Source of the DNA: an uncultured Actinomycetes bacterium | GTDB lineage: Bacteria; Actinomycetota; Actinomycetes; S36-B12; UBA10799 | DNA length: 64,000 bases | Direction: 5' to 3' | Assembly: GCA_946803585.1 (NCBI GenBank) | Contig: CAMPEQ010000011.1 | Location: forward strand, 372,001-436,000 | Shown: positions 18,763 through 28,583 of the stretch, in pieces | Numbering within the stretch: the first letter of the stretch is position 1 | Layout: every line of letters starts with the position of its first letter | Notes under the pieces: generated by a model | Told to the model about the DNA's origin: nothing | Databases searched by the model: none | What the model saw: the letters and a program-made list of their open reading frames with translations, nothing else | Program-made: the position numbers and the translations under genes

Positions 18763-18977
18763 TTCCGTACTCCCCCATTGTCTTGCGGGTGCCCGAGGAC
18801 CCCCGCATCATTCGGCGACCCAAATGACCACCGATACCCGTGTTCGGATATGACCTAAGCCTCGTCTGATTTGGCGTTGCGGAGGTAAGAGAAATTGTTC
18901 GCTGGGGATAACGAGTCAGCTAGCGCTGGCCTGTGAATGACCGGTTGTTGTGCAGGGACGAGTGCGAGTTCACGCAC

Positions 18978-19778
18978 TCACGAGGCCAACCCGTTGGCAA
19001 TCAAACTGGCGATAAGCGGGACAACGCCGAGCAGCATGAAGGCAGGCAAGAAACACAGGCCCAAGGGCCCGACAGCCTTCACCCCGACGGCCTTTGCCGC
19101 CTGATCTAGCTGCGCCTTGCGCGTTGAGCGCAGGTCGTCACCAACTCTCAGCAACGTCGCGGACAGCGGTGCGCCCGTCTCAGCAGAGCGCAGAATCGCC
19201 CGGGCAATAGGCGCCAACGACGGCTCGTTGGTCAGCGGTAGCCAGACCCGCCGATGATCCGCCCCGAGCTCGAACTGTGCGACGCATTCACGCAGCAGTT
19301 CTGCGCTCGGACCTCCGATCGCTTGTGCAGTAGCAGCAGTTGCGCCCGGGGTTGACGCTCCGCTAGCTACACATGCGGCCAGCAGGTCGGCGACCATCGC
19401 CGCGCTCACTTCAATCTGGACTCGTCGACGTCGATCGTCTGCCGGTTCTAGCCGCCGTAGCGCTCGGGGCCCGAAGACGACCACCCCCACGGCCAGCCCA
19501 ACCCCGAGGACTCCACCGACGAGGAAGAACAGCGCACACCCCGCCACAACGCACGCGATCACTTGCAATCGGGCGGTCCGCTGCGCAGCGGCGACTTCGT
19601 TCTCTTGGCGTTGTGCCAACACCGCGTCCGACACAGATTCCCGCGACTGCACCCGGGCAACCTGCGAACTCCGTCGTTGCGAGACACCGGCGAGGCGCTC
19701 ATGCACGGGCCGACTACCCAACATCAGGTAGCACGCGACTGCGGCACAAACAGCGCAGAACCAACCAGCAGTCGTCAT
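18978..19778 (-). CDS. Type II secretion F family protein (TadC-like)
   Basis: GspF-like helices, AIGGPSAELLRECVAQFELGADHRRVW...AKAVGVKAVGPLGLCFLPAFMLLGVVPLIASL. Confidence 0.82.
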   Translation of the reverse strand: MTTAGWFCAVCAAVACYLMLGSRPVHERLAGVSQRRSSQVARVQSRESVSDAVLAQRQENEVAAAQRTARLQVIACVVAGCALFFLVGGVLGVGLAVGVVVFGPRALRRLEPADDRRRRVQIEVSAAMVADLLAACVASGASTPGATAATAQAIGGPSAELLRECVAQFELGADHRRVWLPLTNEPSLAPIARAILRSAETGAPLSATLLRVGDDLRSTRKAQLDQAAKAVGVKAVGPLGLCFLPAFMLLGVVPLIASLIANGLAS

Positions 19779-20461
19779 AGCAGCACCTCAACGGAGCGGG
19801 TGAGGCGCGCGATCCACCACAGCCCGACAGCTTCCAGAGCGCATCCGAGCACGAGAACCAGCCAACCCCACGGGGAACCAAACAACCAGGCCAGCGGGGA
19901 GGCACCTAACCCGCTTCCCAACAACATCCCCAGGATTGGCAACCCGGCAAGAACTCGCGCTGTTGCTCGCGGTCCAGCGAGCTGAGCGGATAGCTCTGCT
20001 CTTGCGAGCTCCGCCTGAGACTGGGCAATTGCCAGTCGATCTGCTGCCTGTGCAAGACCAGCACCTGACCCCTCCGCGACTCGCCATAGCGCTGCCAGTG
20101 AGCGCAATACCGGAAGCTCTCCTTGTGCTGCGGCTACCTCCAACGCTCGGGGTACGTCGCCCCCGAGCTCGGCTACCGCCACGACTTGGGCGCCAACACC
20201 ACCGGGGCTTGATTGTTGTGCTCGCACGAAGGCTTGCCGAACCGGCTGACCCGCGCGCAGTTCGGCAGCAAAGGCCGCAACTAGTTCAATGGCCGCACGG
20301 CGTTGCCGCGTATGTAGTGCGCGACGTCGAAAGTGTCGGACCCATCGCTTCTCGGTCGTTCGAGTCGTCAACGGCTGTCGAAGGTGAACGAGTGAACGTG
20401 GCGGACGTGTGGCCAACAACAATGCGGAAGCGACGAGAGCGCCGATCAATACAGGTGTCAC
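19775..20461 (-). CDS. Type II secretion F family protein (TadB-like)
   Basis: ELVAAFAAELRAGQPVRQAFVRAQ...LGGDVPRALEVAAAQGELPVLRSLAALWRVAEGSGAGLAQAADRLA; 4-bp overlap with tadC-like gene. Confidence 0.82.
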   Translation of the reverse strand: MTPVLIGALVASALLLATRPPRSLVHLRQPLTTRTTEKRWVRHFRRRALHTRQRRAAIELVAAFAAELRAGQPVRQAFVRAQQSSPGGVGAQVVAVAELGGDVPRALEVAAAQGELPVLRSLAALWRVAEGSGAGLAQAADRLAIAQSQAELARAELSAQLAGPRATARVLAGLPILGMLLGSGLGASPLAWLFGSPWGWLVLVLGCALEAVGLWWIARLTRSVEVLL

Positions 20462-21678
20462 AAGTCATCCGCTGTGAGCTGTACCGAGAGCCTCGCGGCT
20501 AAGGCTGCACCCGCTGGTCGTAAATGAACGCCGTCGGTGGTGAAGTCCACCGCCGGGTGAGCACTGACGAGTCCGTTCGACTCGCGCACGAGCGTATGGA
20601 TTCCCGCCACTCGTCGTACCCCGTCGCGGTCACGATCGATGTGGATCACGGCATCAAGCCCAGCTGCGACCTGCGAATGTAGGGCATCGCGCCCGAGCCC
20701 CGCCGCGAGTGCTAGCGCTTCTAGCCTGGCCGGTACGTCTGCTGAGCTGTTCGCGTGGACGGTTCCGCAACCACCCTCATGGCCGGTATTGAGCGCAGCC
20801 AGGAGGTCAATCACCTCAGCACCCCGGACCTCTCCAACAACCAGGCGATCGGGTCGCATCCGTAGGGCTTGTTTGACCAGATCGCGCATACTCACATGGC
20901 CCGATCCCTCGACGTTCGCTGGACGAACCTCCAGTCGGACTACGTGCTCATGATCTGGATCGAGCTCACCAGAATCCTCAACGATGAGGGTCCGCTCACC
21001 AGCTGGTACGAGTGAAAGCAACGCGCTCAGCAGGGTGGTCTTGCCGGTGCCGGTACCCCCGGAAACGAGGAAGGCCGCTCGAGACTGGACAAGGGCGAGC
21101 AGCCACGGAATCGCCCGCTCCGGGATTGTTCCCAAGTCGGCTAAGTCCGCCAAGGTGAATACCCGGCGGCGAGGGATTCGCAAGGAGATACACGTCCCTC
21201 TAGGCGCGATCGGTGGCAGTACCGCGTGCAGGCGGGTTCCGTCGGTCATTCGGGCGTCGACGTAGGGAGTTGCCTCGTCCAATCGGCGGTTGGCGGCCGC
21301 TGCTAGGCGCTGCGCTAGGCGGCGGACGGCACCTTCGTCCCGAAACCGAATCGTGGTACGGGTCAACCCGTTTCCCTCGTCCACCCAGACAGACTCCGGG
21401 CCGTTGACTAGAACATCCGTGACATGCGGGGCGCGCAGTAACGCCTCGAGTGGACCTGCCCCGGCAAGCTCACTTCGCAATGCGACCACGACGTCGAGCA
21501 CAGCGGCATCGCCAAGGATGGCGCCTTCTGACTGCAGCGCGGATGCCACCCGAGAAGGGGTCGGCTGATCGCCATTGGCGGCTAGTCGGTCACGAACTCG
21601 GTCAACTAGGGCCTCCGGCACGGTTGGCCGCTGCGGCGTCGCGGAAGGTAGCCGCAATGAGCTCATCTCCGACGTCAT
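20458..21678 (-). CDS. TadA/CpaF-family ATPase
   Basis: [81 protein letters not shown]. Confidence 0.93.
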   Translation of the reverse strand: MTSEMSSLRLPSATPQRPTVPEALVDRVRDRLAANGDQPTPSRVASALQSEGAILGDAAVLDVVVALRSELAGAGPLEALLRAPHVTDVLVNGPESVWVDEGNGLTRTTIRFRDEGAVRRLAQRLAAAANRRLDEATPYVDARMTDGTRLHAVLPPIAPRGTCISLRIPRRRVFTLADLADLGTIPERAIPWLLALVQSRAAFLVSGGTGTGKTTLLSALLSLVPAGERTLIVEDSGELDPDHEHVVRLEVRPANVEGSGHVSMRDLVKQALRMRPDRLVVGEVRGAEVIDLLAALNTGHEGGCGTVHANSSADVPARLEALALAAGLGRDALHSQVAAGLDAVIHIDRDRDGVRRVAGIHTLVRESNGLVSAHPAVDFTTDGVHLRPAGAALAARLSVQLTADDL

Positions 21679-22934
21679 CTGCGCCTGCTATCGCCGGCAA
21701 TCCCAACGGCGGACAACACGGCGGTGCTGGCCTTTCGCAGGCCACCTCTGACTCCGACTGGAGGTAGGCCCTGCTCCAGGCGGCGGTCCACTCGGCTATC
21801 ACCCGGGATGTCACACAACAATGGGATCCCGAGCGAATCGGCGATCCGATAGGCCTCGAGTCCGACCGGAGCGGGACCTCGAACGACGAGTTGCAGGTTG
21901 GCCCCGGCCAACTCCTCGCTTTCCAGCAGGCGAGCTGCGCTCACGACAGCAGTACTACGCCTCGGCACGACCAGCGCAACCATGGCACTACGGCAGACCA
22001 CCTCTGCAGCCGAGTCCCCGAGGGTCCGCGGGAGGTCGATCGACATGAAGTCACAGGACTGGGCAAGCGCGTCGATTGTTGCCCCAGCGACCCCCGGCCC
22101 CAGAGTGTGCACCCGAGAGTCTCCCCACCCGAGGACAGCAACATCGGCGAACCTCGGCAGTGCCGATAGCAGCGAGTCCCCCCGAACTCGACCCTTTGTT
22201 TGCGCGAGCTCCTCCCAGGACAGACCTACCGGACGATCAGCTCCGAGCAGGGTCGCCAACCCCGACCCAACCGGGTCGAGATCCACCGTGCAAGCGGGTC
22301 GCCCTAGCTGGGCGGCGCCGACCGCTAGAGCAATACTGAGCGAGCTTGCGCCCGCACCTCCGCATGCTCCCAAGACGGCGATGGTCGGCGCGCTCGCGCG
22401 ACCCTCTACTCCTACGGCGGCGAGACGGTCAACCAGCCAGACCTCGCCCTCGGGAAGTAAGGCAACCCGATCGGCACCCAGGGCCGCGGCCCGTTGCCAC
22501 ACCGAATCGTTCGCCCCAGGTGCCCGCGTAGCCACGATTACCCCAGCACGGCGGGGAACAAATCCCTGGGACAGTTCCCCTGCCACATCTGCCCCCAATA
22601 CGACGAGGCGGTGATTACTCCAGCGGCTGCGCAGTGCACCTGGGGTAGTCGCGACGTCGGGCTCCACCCCGGCCGCTGCGGCTAGCCGCAGGAGGTCATC
22701 GAGGAGCTCCACATCGTCCGTTGCCAGCAGCGGTCTGCGCGACGGTGCGTGATCAACCGCCAGCGGATTCGCTCCTTGGCCCGTCAAGGGATCGCTGGTT
22801 CGGGCACTCGACCAGCCGCTGAGGTGCTGGGCGGAACCGCTGCCTTGTCCCGTCGCGGGAGTCCAACGCGGATCGCCGGATCTAGGTGTTGCAGCCGTTG
22901 AAACCATGGAGCTAGCGTCATCGACAACGCGCAA
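21675..22934 (-). CDS. CpaE-like / septum-site-determining (Ssd, Rv3660c-type) P-loop protein
   Basis: IAVLGACGGAGASSLSIALAVGAAQLGRPACTVDLDPVGSGLATLLG; first gene of the tad cluster. Confidence 0.85.
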   Translation of the reverse strand: MRVVDDASSMVSTAATPRSGDPRWTPATGQGSGSAQHLSGWSSARTSDPLTGQGANPLAVDHAPSRRPLLATDDVELLDDLLRLAAAAGVEPDVATTPGALRSRWSNHRLVVLGADVAGELSQGFVPRRAGVIVATRAPGANDSVWQRAAALGADRVALLPEGEVWLVDRLAAVGVEGRASAPTIAVLGACGGAGASSLSIALAVGAAQLGRPACTVDLDPVGSGLATLLGADRPVGLSWEELAQTKGRVRGDSLLSALPRFADVAVLGWGDSRVHTLGPGVAGATIDALAQSCDFMSIDLPRTLGDSAAEVVCRSAMVALVVPRRSTAVVSAARLLESEELAGANLQLVVRGPAPVGLEAYRIADSLGIPLLCDIPGDSRVDRRLEQGLPPVGVRGGLRKASTAVLSAVGIAGDSRRR

Positions 22935-23043
22935 TAGTGAGACCGGAAGCTCTGGACTTGTGGAAAGAGTCGAAGCGGATCCTGGTCTGTGGAAAGACTC
23001 CGTCGCTGCGGTTGGCGACTACCGAGAACGGGCAGGAAACGAG

Positions 23044-23075
23044 GAAGACCCCCGCGGGGGGAAGCGGGGGTCTTC
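23044..23075. promoter_or_regulatory. Perfect 12-bp-arm hairpin between divergent ssd and HAD genes
   Basis: GAAGACCCCCGC-ggggggaa-GCGGGGGTCTTC. Confidence 0.6.
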
Positions 23076-23326
23076 AAACCGACGTGGGGGACGTCGGCGT
23101 GGTCGGTACGTGACCGAGTGGTCACAGTATGTACCGCTCGGCGGAACCGATGCAACTACTAATGACCCTGTCAGCCTAGTAATTTTCAAGGCCTCTGCAA
23201 CCGCCATCTCCGCACCCATACTCACGGCCTGGAATTGAGGCACTGAACTTCCGTCACCGGTAGGGTCGACAACAAGAACAGATTCTCCTTAGCCGTTAGC
23301 CGTACTTTCACGAAAGGCACGCGATC

Positions 23327-24103
23327 ATGGCCACTGCCGCAGCATTCTTCGATTTGGATAAGACCCTCTTGGCCAAGTCAAGCACGCTGGCCTATGCAAA
23401 GCCCCTGTACGAGAGCGGGATGATCACCCGCAAGGACCTTCTCCGCAGCGCCTACGCCCAGTCCGTTTACATCATTGCCGGTGCCAACGATGACCAGATG
23501 GATCAGATGCGGGTGTACATGTCCGAGATGGTCAAGGGCTGGGATGTTGAGCAGGTCCGCGAAATCGCCCGGGAGGCATTGGCGACCGTTATCGAACCAA
23601 TCGTCTACTCCGAGGCCCTGCAGCTCTTCGATGAACACCATGCCGCTGGCCGCGATGTGGTTGTCATCTCGTCATCGGGTACCGAGATCATTGAGCCGAT
23701 CTGCGAGCTCCTCGGGGCCGATCTCGCGATTGGAACCCAGGTAGAGATAGAGGATGGCAAGTACACCGGCGAAGTCCTCTTCTACGCCTATGGCGAGGGC
23801 AAGGCCGACGCAATGCGCGCGCTAGCGACCGATCGTGGATATGACCTCGAGCAGTGTTTCGCGTACTCCGATTCGATGACCGACGTGCCCATGCTCGAGG
23901 TCGTGGGACACCCCGTTGCGACAAACCCCGATAAGGATCTACGCGCGCTAGCTAAAGATCGGGTGTGGCCAGTCCTGGACTTCCGCAAGCCGGTAGATAT
24001 GGCAGCACGCGAGACCCAGCAGCGCAATCGGGCCGCCGGCGCGGCAGTAGGAGCAGCGGCGTTGGGCCTCGCCTGGTACGCGGCACATCGACTACGCCGC
24101 TAG
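23327..24103 (+). CDS. HAD-IB family hydrolase (SerB-like, Rv3661-type)
   Basis: AAFFDLDKTLLAKSS; VVVISSSGTEIIEPI; FAYSDSMTDVPMLEVVGHPVATNPDK. Confidence 0.9.
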   Translation: MATAAAFFDLDKTLLAKSSTLAYAKPLYESGMITRKDLLRSAYAQSVYIIAGANDDQMDQMRVYMSEMVKGWDVEQVREIAREALATVIEPIVYSEALQLFDEHHAAGRDVVVISSSGTEIIEPICELLGADLAIGTQVEIEDGKYTGEVLFYAYGEGKADAMRALATDRGYDLEQCFAYSDSMTDVPMLEVVGHPVATNPDKDLRALAKDRVWPVLDFRKPVDMAARETQQRNRAAGAAVGAAALGLAWYAAHRLRR

Positions 24104-24316
24104 GGCGAATACCTCCGAGAACACCGTTCTCCCATGGCCAGAATAGTCCTATTGGGGGATGACAGCAGCCCGGAATGAGAGTAGAAAAGTCTTGTGAACG
24201 ACCGATAGGTCGCAAGCACTGGAAGCAGTACCCACGCGGCGTACAACCCACGCAGAGGGTCCGGTCCTACGAGGCCGATCACCGCACGCATGATCACTGC
24301 ATCCGGCGCATATTGT

Positions 24317-24343
24317 GGAGCCCTCGCCATTGGCGGGGGCTCC
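24317..24343. terminator. Hairpin downstream of the Rv3662c-like gene
   Basis: GGAGCCCTCGCC-att-GGCGGGGGCTCC; no U-tract. Confidence 0.5.
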
Positions 24344-24383
24344 CGCCGTTTCAGCAAGCGTCATTCAATCAAGTGTCTGGTGG

Positions 24384-25193
24384 CTATCGCGCTGGCAATT
24401 CCGCGAGGCGATCCGAGCTGAGGCGTGCCCCTACAGCAACCGATTCCGCACAGAATCTGATCCAGCGAGCGACCCCATCTGGTGTCCCGGAGACGTAGTT
24501 ACGAACAGCATCAACGTAGGCCGGGCGCCCGATCGAGTACATCGCCGCATCGGTCATGACGAGCAGGTCCGGGTCGACACCTCGGGCTCCCAACACGACC
24601 CGCATTGCTGCTCGAGCAACCAGCCCGCTTCCCCACTCAAACGGACGTAGCGCCACGAGTTCGCCGTGAATGATCGCGGCCTCGATGATCGCCGGGGCCC
24701 CGGAATCGGAGGTGGCGATCTCAACGAGACCTGACAATCGAATCTTCATCGAGTTCACGTCTGGCACCGCTTTGATCCGTAGCGGGTCGTCCACCTGTAC
24801 CCCATCGCGGGGACGACCGAGGCGGTCGGAATCCTCCACGACATCGGCGGCAACTAGCGAGTGCATCCGAGCAAGTGCCTGCATGGGAGCGGTAGGCCAC
24901 ACCAGCAGCTGATCGCGCAAGGACTCCTCGAGGCGCCACACACCGGCAGCAGCTCGCCCGATTGGCGAGTCGTCAAAGGCATCGCCGGAAGACCACGCTG
25001 ACATCGAAATATCTATCCCGTCGATCGCCGCCGAAGCGCGGGCGTTCTGGCGGGATACATCTACCCGAAGCGCGGCACCTTTGGCGCCAAGCGCACGATC
25101 CCAGAGTAACGAATCGACTCGGTCACGAGCACTCGCAATCGAGTCAGCAACACCCGGGAGATCGGCTAGGGGCGAGATGAAGTCTTGAGTCAC
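24384..25193 (-). CDS. Conserved actinobacterial protein, Rv3662c-like (Fic-like architecture)
   Basis: ASAAIDGIDISMS...GELVALRPFEWGSGLVARAAMRVVLGARGVDPDLL; position next to the HAD gene as in Rv3661/Rv3662c. Confidence 0.6.
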   Translation of the reverse strand: MTQDFISPLADLPGVADSIASARDRVDSLLWDRALGAKGAALRVDVSRQNARASAAIDGIDISMSAWSSGDAFDDSPIGRAAAGVWRLEESLRDQLLVWPTAPMQALARMHSLVAADVVEDSDRLGRPRDGVQVDDPLRIKAVPDVNSMKIRLSGLVEIATSDSGAPAIIEAAIIHGELVALRPFEWGSGLVARAAMRVVLGARGVDPDLLVMTDAAMYSIGRPAYVDAVRNYVSGTPDGVARWIRFCAESVAVGARLSSDRLAELPAR

Positions 25194-25203
25194 AGTGGCA
25201 AGA

Positions 25204-26394
25204 CTATTGCGCCTGCGTCGGACGTGCTTGCAACTGCGCGGAGACGGCCGGGTCTTGTGCCTCCATGAAGTTCACCAAATCCAGTGTCGAGATGAACTGG
25301 ACGTCTGGGTGCTTCTCCTTGGTATCGATGATGAAGCGGTTGAGCGCCTTGGTGTAGGCGCCACAAACCCAATCGTTCATGTGATTCCCGAGGATGAGCG
25401 GGGCACGGTTACCGTCGCGCACTGCCCGCAGTGCATCAGAATACGAATCGTAGGTCTGATCCTCGATCTGCTGACACTTTGCGCTAGAGGCCGTCTGCTT
25501 CCCATCGTTCTGGTTGACCAGGAAGTTGTAGTCCATCGACAAGGTCGCATAGCCTGCACCAATCACCTTGATGGTCTGCAGCGGGACATCCCACAGAGTG
25601 TTCTTCATCTGCTGTGGCCAACGCAGAGTTCCCGAGTTCGAGGTGTCGTATCGGTAGCCGGCCTTCTTGAAGGCCTTGTACATCGCCGAGCGTTTGCCTT
25701 CTAGGCACGGAGTACGGCCGCCCTTAACCACAGATGAGTTGAACGGCAGCGGACCCGCATCGGCAGCTTGGGGATTGAAGGTCCGCCAATCGTCCAGGAT
25801 CGTGTTGAACTGCTCGATCTCACTCGACCACTGCGATGCCGACCAGCTCGCCACCCCCGTTGGTCCACAGAAGTGGCCGAGGTAGTGAGTTCCGATCTCG
25901 TGCCCGGCGTTCCAAGCTTCGCTGAGCTTGTTGATCCGCAGTCCAACCAAGTCCGGGTCGGCGAACCCGATATCGGAGGTGCCCCGCGGTTTCCCCGGAG
26001 GGGAGTAGTTCTTCTTCATCGCATTATCTGGCAGCAAGTAGACACCAGAAATGTAGAACGAGAACCGGCCATCCACCTTCTGAGCAGTGTCTAGGTAACG
26101 CTGCATCAACCCGGTCTTACTCTCGACACCACCGTCGAAGGAGACAACGACGAACTGAGGAGGTTGCTCACCCGGCGCTAGCTTCTGGATCTCGAACTCT
26201 GGCTGCGGGTCAGGCGGGGTGGTTACCCCTGAGGTATCAACCTCAAGCGGAGCATCTGGATCAATGAGCTTCGCCGGACCCTCGACCGGCCTATCCGCAG
26301 CAGTCGAAGAATCGTCGCTAGGAAGAAGTAACGCGACGACCCCAACGATTGCTAGGGCCGCAACCAATAGGGCGATCAGCGGTCTGCGACTCAT
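25204..26394 (-). CDS. Secreted polysaccharide deacetylase-like (CE4) protein with modified motif 1
   Basis: N-terminal TM/signal; VVVSFDGGVESKTG; AGHEIGTHYLGHF; RYDTSNSG. Confidence 0.78.
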   Translation of the reverse strand: MSRRPLIALLVAALAIVGVVALLLPSDDSSTAADRPVEGPAKLIDPDAPLEVDTSGVTTPPDPQPEFEIQKLAPGEQPPQFVVVSFDGGVESKTGLMQRYLDTAQKVDGRFSFYISGVYLLPDNAMKKNYSPPGKPRGTSDIGFADPDLVGLRINKLSEAWNAGHEIGTHYLGHFCGPTGVASWSASQWSSEIEQFNTILDDWRTFNPQAADAGPLPFNSSVVKGGRTPCLEGKRSAMYKAFKKAGYRYDTSNSGTLRWPQQMKNTLWDVPLQTIKVIGAGYATLSMDYNFLVNQNDGKQTASSAKCQQIEDQTYDSYSDALRAVRDGNRAPLILGNHMNDWVCGAYTKALNRFIIDTKEKHPDVQFISTLDLVNFMEAQDPAVSAQLQARPTQAQ

Positions 26395-26517
26395 CTACGT
26401 CAACTCCATGAGGACTTAGTACGACGAACTAGGTATACGACGAATTATGTAATAGCGATTGGGTCAATCTGGTCGGGGGGATGGTCAATAGTCTGCCTGA
26501 CCGATAGGTTTTCGGTT

Positions 26518-28473
26518 GTGACATCTGATGGATTCGAGAATCTTCTTCATGAACGCCGCGTGTTTGCCCCCAGCGATGAGTTCAAGGCTCAGGCAAACGC
26601 TCAGCCGTCATTGTACGGTGCGGCCGACGCCGACCGACTCGCCTTTTGGGAGGACCAGGCTGGTCGCCTGCACTGGGATCGAAAATGGGATCTCCCATTG
26701 GACTGGACGGATGCGCCATTCGCGCAGTGGTTCGTCGGCGGGAAGCTCAACGTTGCAGTGAACTGCGTTGATCGACATGTCAACGATGGATACGGCGAGC
26801 AGGTTGCCATCCACTTCGAGGGCGAGCCGGGCGACACCCGGGCGATCACCTACCAACAACTCCAAGATGAGGTGTGCCAGGCTGCCAATGCCCTGGTTGA
26901 GCTCGGAATCGAGGCCGGTGACAGAGTCGCGATCTATCTCCCAATGATCCCTGAGGCAGTGATCTCGATGCTGGCGTGTGCCCGCCTCGGAGCGGCCCAT
27001 TCGGTGATCTTTGGTGGCTTCAGTGCTGAAGCCCTTCGCAGCCGCATCAATGATGCCCAAGCCAAGCTCGTCATCACCGCCGATGGCGGTTACCGCAGGG
27101 GGAAGGCTGCCGCGCTCAAACCAGCGGTGGACGAGGCTGTGACCGAGACACCCTCGGTTAACAACGTGTTGGTGGTCGAGCGAACCGGACAGGAAGTCGA
27201 ATGGACCCAGCGGGATCTCCGGTGGAAGGACCTCGTCGGTCGCCAGTCGACTACCCACGTCCCACAGGCCTTCGATAGCGAACACCCACTGTTCATTCTG
27301 TACACCTCCGGCACCACCGGCAGCCCTAAGGGGATCCTGCATACCTCCGGGGGCTACCTCACCCAGACTGCTTACACCCACTACAACGTCTTCGACTTCA
27401 AGGCCAACACCGATGTCTTCTGGTGCACCGCTGACATCGGGTGGATCACCGGCCACAGTTACGTCGTCTACGGTCCACTGGCCAACCGGGCGACGCAGGT
27501 GCTCTACGAGGGCACACCAGACAGCCCACACCAAGGTCGCTGGTGGGAGATCATCGAGAAGTACGGCGTTACGACCCTCTACACCGCGCCAACGGCAATC
27601 CGGACTTTCTCCAAGTGGGGACGTGAGATCCCGCAGGAGTTCGATCTGTCGTCCTTACGCCTACTAGGCAGTGTCGGTGAACCGATTAATCCCGAAGCCT
27701 GGATGTGGTACCGCTCAGTCATCGGCGGGAATCGCTGTCCAATCGTTGACACCTGGTGGCAAACCGAGACCGGTGCCATCATGATCAGTCCGCTACCCGG
27801 GATTACTGAGTGCAAGCCGGGCTCCGCTATGCGCCCACTGCCTGGCATTTGCGCCAAGATCGTCGACGATGCTGGCGTACCGGTCGGCAATAGCGAGGGT
27901 GGATATCTGGTTTTGGATGAACCATGGCCAGCGATGTTGCGCGGTATCTGGGGAGACCCGCAGCGCTACATCGAGACCTACTGGTCTCGCTGGCCTGGGG
28001 TGTACTTCGCTGGCGATGGCGCCAAGTACGACTCCCAAGGCGCAATGTGGCTCCTAGGTCGGGTGGACGATGTCATGAATATCTCCGGTCACCGCATCTC
28101 GACTGCCGAGGTTGAGTCAGCGCTCGTCTCCCATCCAGCAACGGCCGAGGCCGCGGTCGTGGGTGCCAACGATGAGACAACCGGACAGGCGATCGTCGCC
28201 TTTGTAATCTTGCGAGAGCATGCCGAGATTTCCGAATCAACGGTGGATGATCTACGCGCTCATGTCGCCCGGGAAATCGGACCAATCGCGAAACCTCGAC
28301 AGGTCCTCATCGTCAAGGAACTCCCAAAGACCCGGTCAGGAAAGATCATGCGTCGCCTCCTACGTGACGTCGCGGAGAACCGTAGCCTAGGAGATATGTC
28401 GACCTTGGCTGATCCCGCTGTCATGGGCCTCATCGCCGATGGGCTCTCCGCGCCAGGGGCGGTCGAGGACTAG
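26518..28473 (+). CDS. acsA: Acetyl-CoA synthetase
   Basis: YTSGTTGSPKGILHTSGGYL; WWQTETGAIMISPLPG; LPKTRSGKIMRRLLRDVA; GTG start. Confidence 0.96.
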   Translation: MTSDGFENLLHERRVFAPSDEFKAQANAQPSLYGAADADRLAFWEDQAGRLHWDRKWDLPLDWTDAPFAQWFVGGKLNVAVNCVDRHVNDGYGEQVAIHFEGEPGDTRAITYQQLQDEVCQAANALVELGIEAGDRVAIYLPMIPEAVISMLACARLGAAHSVIFGGFSAEALRSRINDAQAKLVITADGGYRRGKAAALKPAVDEAVTETPSVNNVLVVERTGQEVEWTQRDLRWKDLVGRQSTTHVPQAFDSEHPLFILYTSGTTGSPKGILHTSGGYLTQTAYTHYNVFDFKANTDVFWCTADIGWITGHSYVVYGPLANRATQVLYEGTPDSPHQGRWWEIIEKYGVTTLYTAPTAIRTFSKWGREIPQEFDLSSLRLLGSVGEPINPEAWMWYRSVIGGNRCPIVDTWWQTETGAIMISPLPGITECKPGSAMRPLPGICAKIVDDAGVPVGNSEGGYLVLDEPWPAMLRGIWGDPQRYIETYWSRWPGVYFAGDGAKYDSQGAMWLLGRVDDVMNISGHRISTAEVESALVSHPATAEAAVVGANDETTGQAIVAFVILREHAEISESTVDDLRAHVAREIGPIAKPRQVLIVKELPKTRSGKIMRRLLRDVAENRSLGDMSTLADPAVMGLIADGLSAPGAVED

Positions 28474-28493
28474 GCCAAATCCGCCTATTTGGC
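28474..28493. terminator. Hairpin immediately after acsA stop
   Basis: GCCAAAT-ccgcct-ATTTGGC. Confidence 0.5.
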
Positions 28494-28583
28494 AACGGCG
28501 CAGACCCCTACCACCGACAGGTTCCTTGTGCAACGGTCCATCCGCGCTGATTCCCGTGACTCAAATGTGATCGGATAGGGCCC

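Noticed and set aside
24117-24131. GAGAACaccGTTCTC as a LexA (SOS) box
   Set aside because: Spacer is 3 nt rather than the GAACN4GTTC form and it follows a gene end; more likely a 3' hairpin.
24100-24357. 85-aa minus-strand ORF between the HAD and Rv3662c-like genes
   Set aside because: Overlaps a hairpin terminator and the HAD 3' end; no recognised motif and weak start context.
26608-27534. 308-aa minus-strand ORF inside acsA
   Set aside because: Antisense to a well-conserved acetyl-CoA synthetase; no recognisable domain; high-GC shadow ORF.
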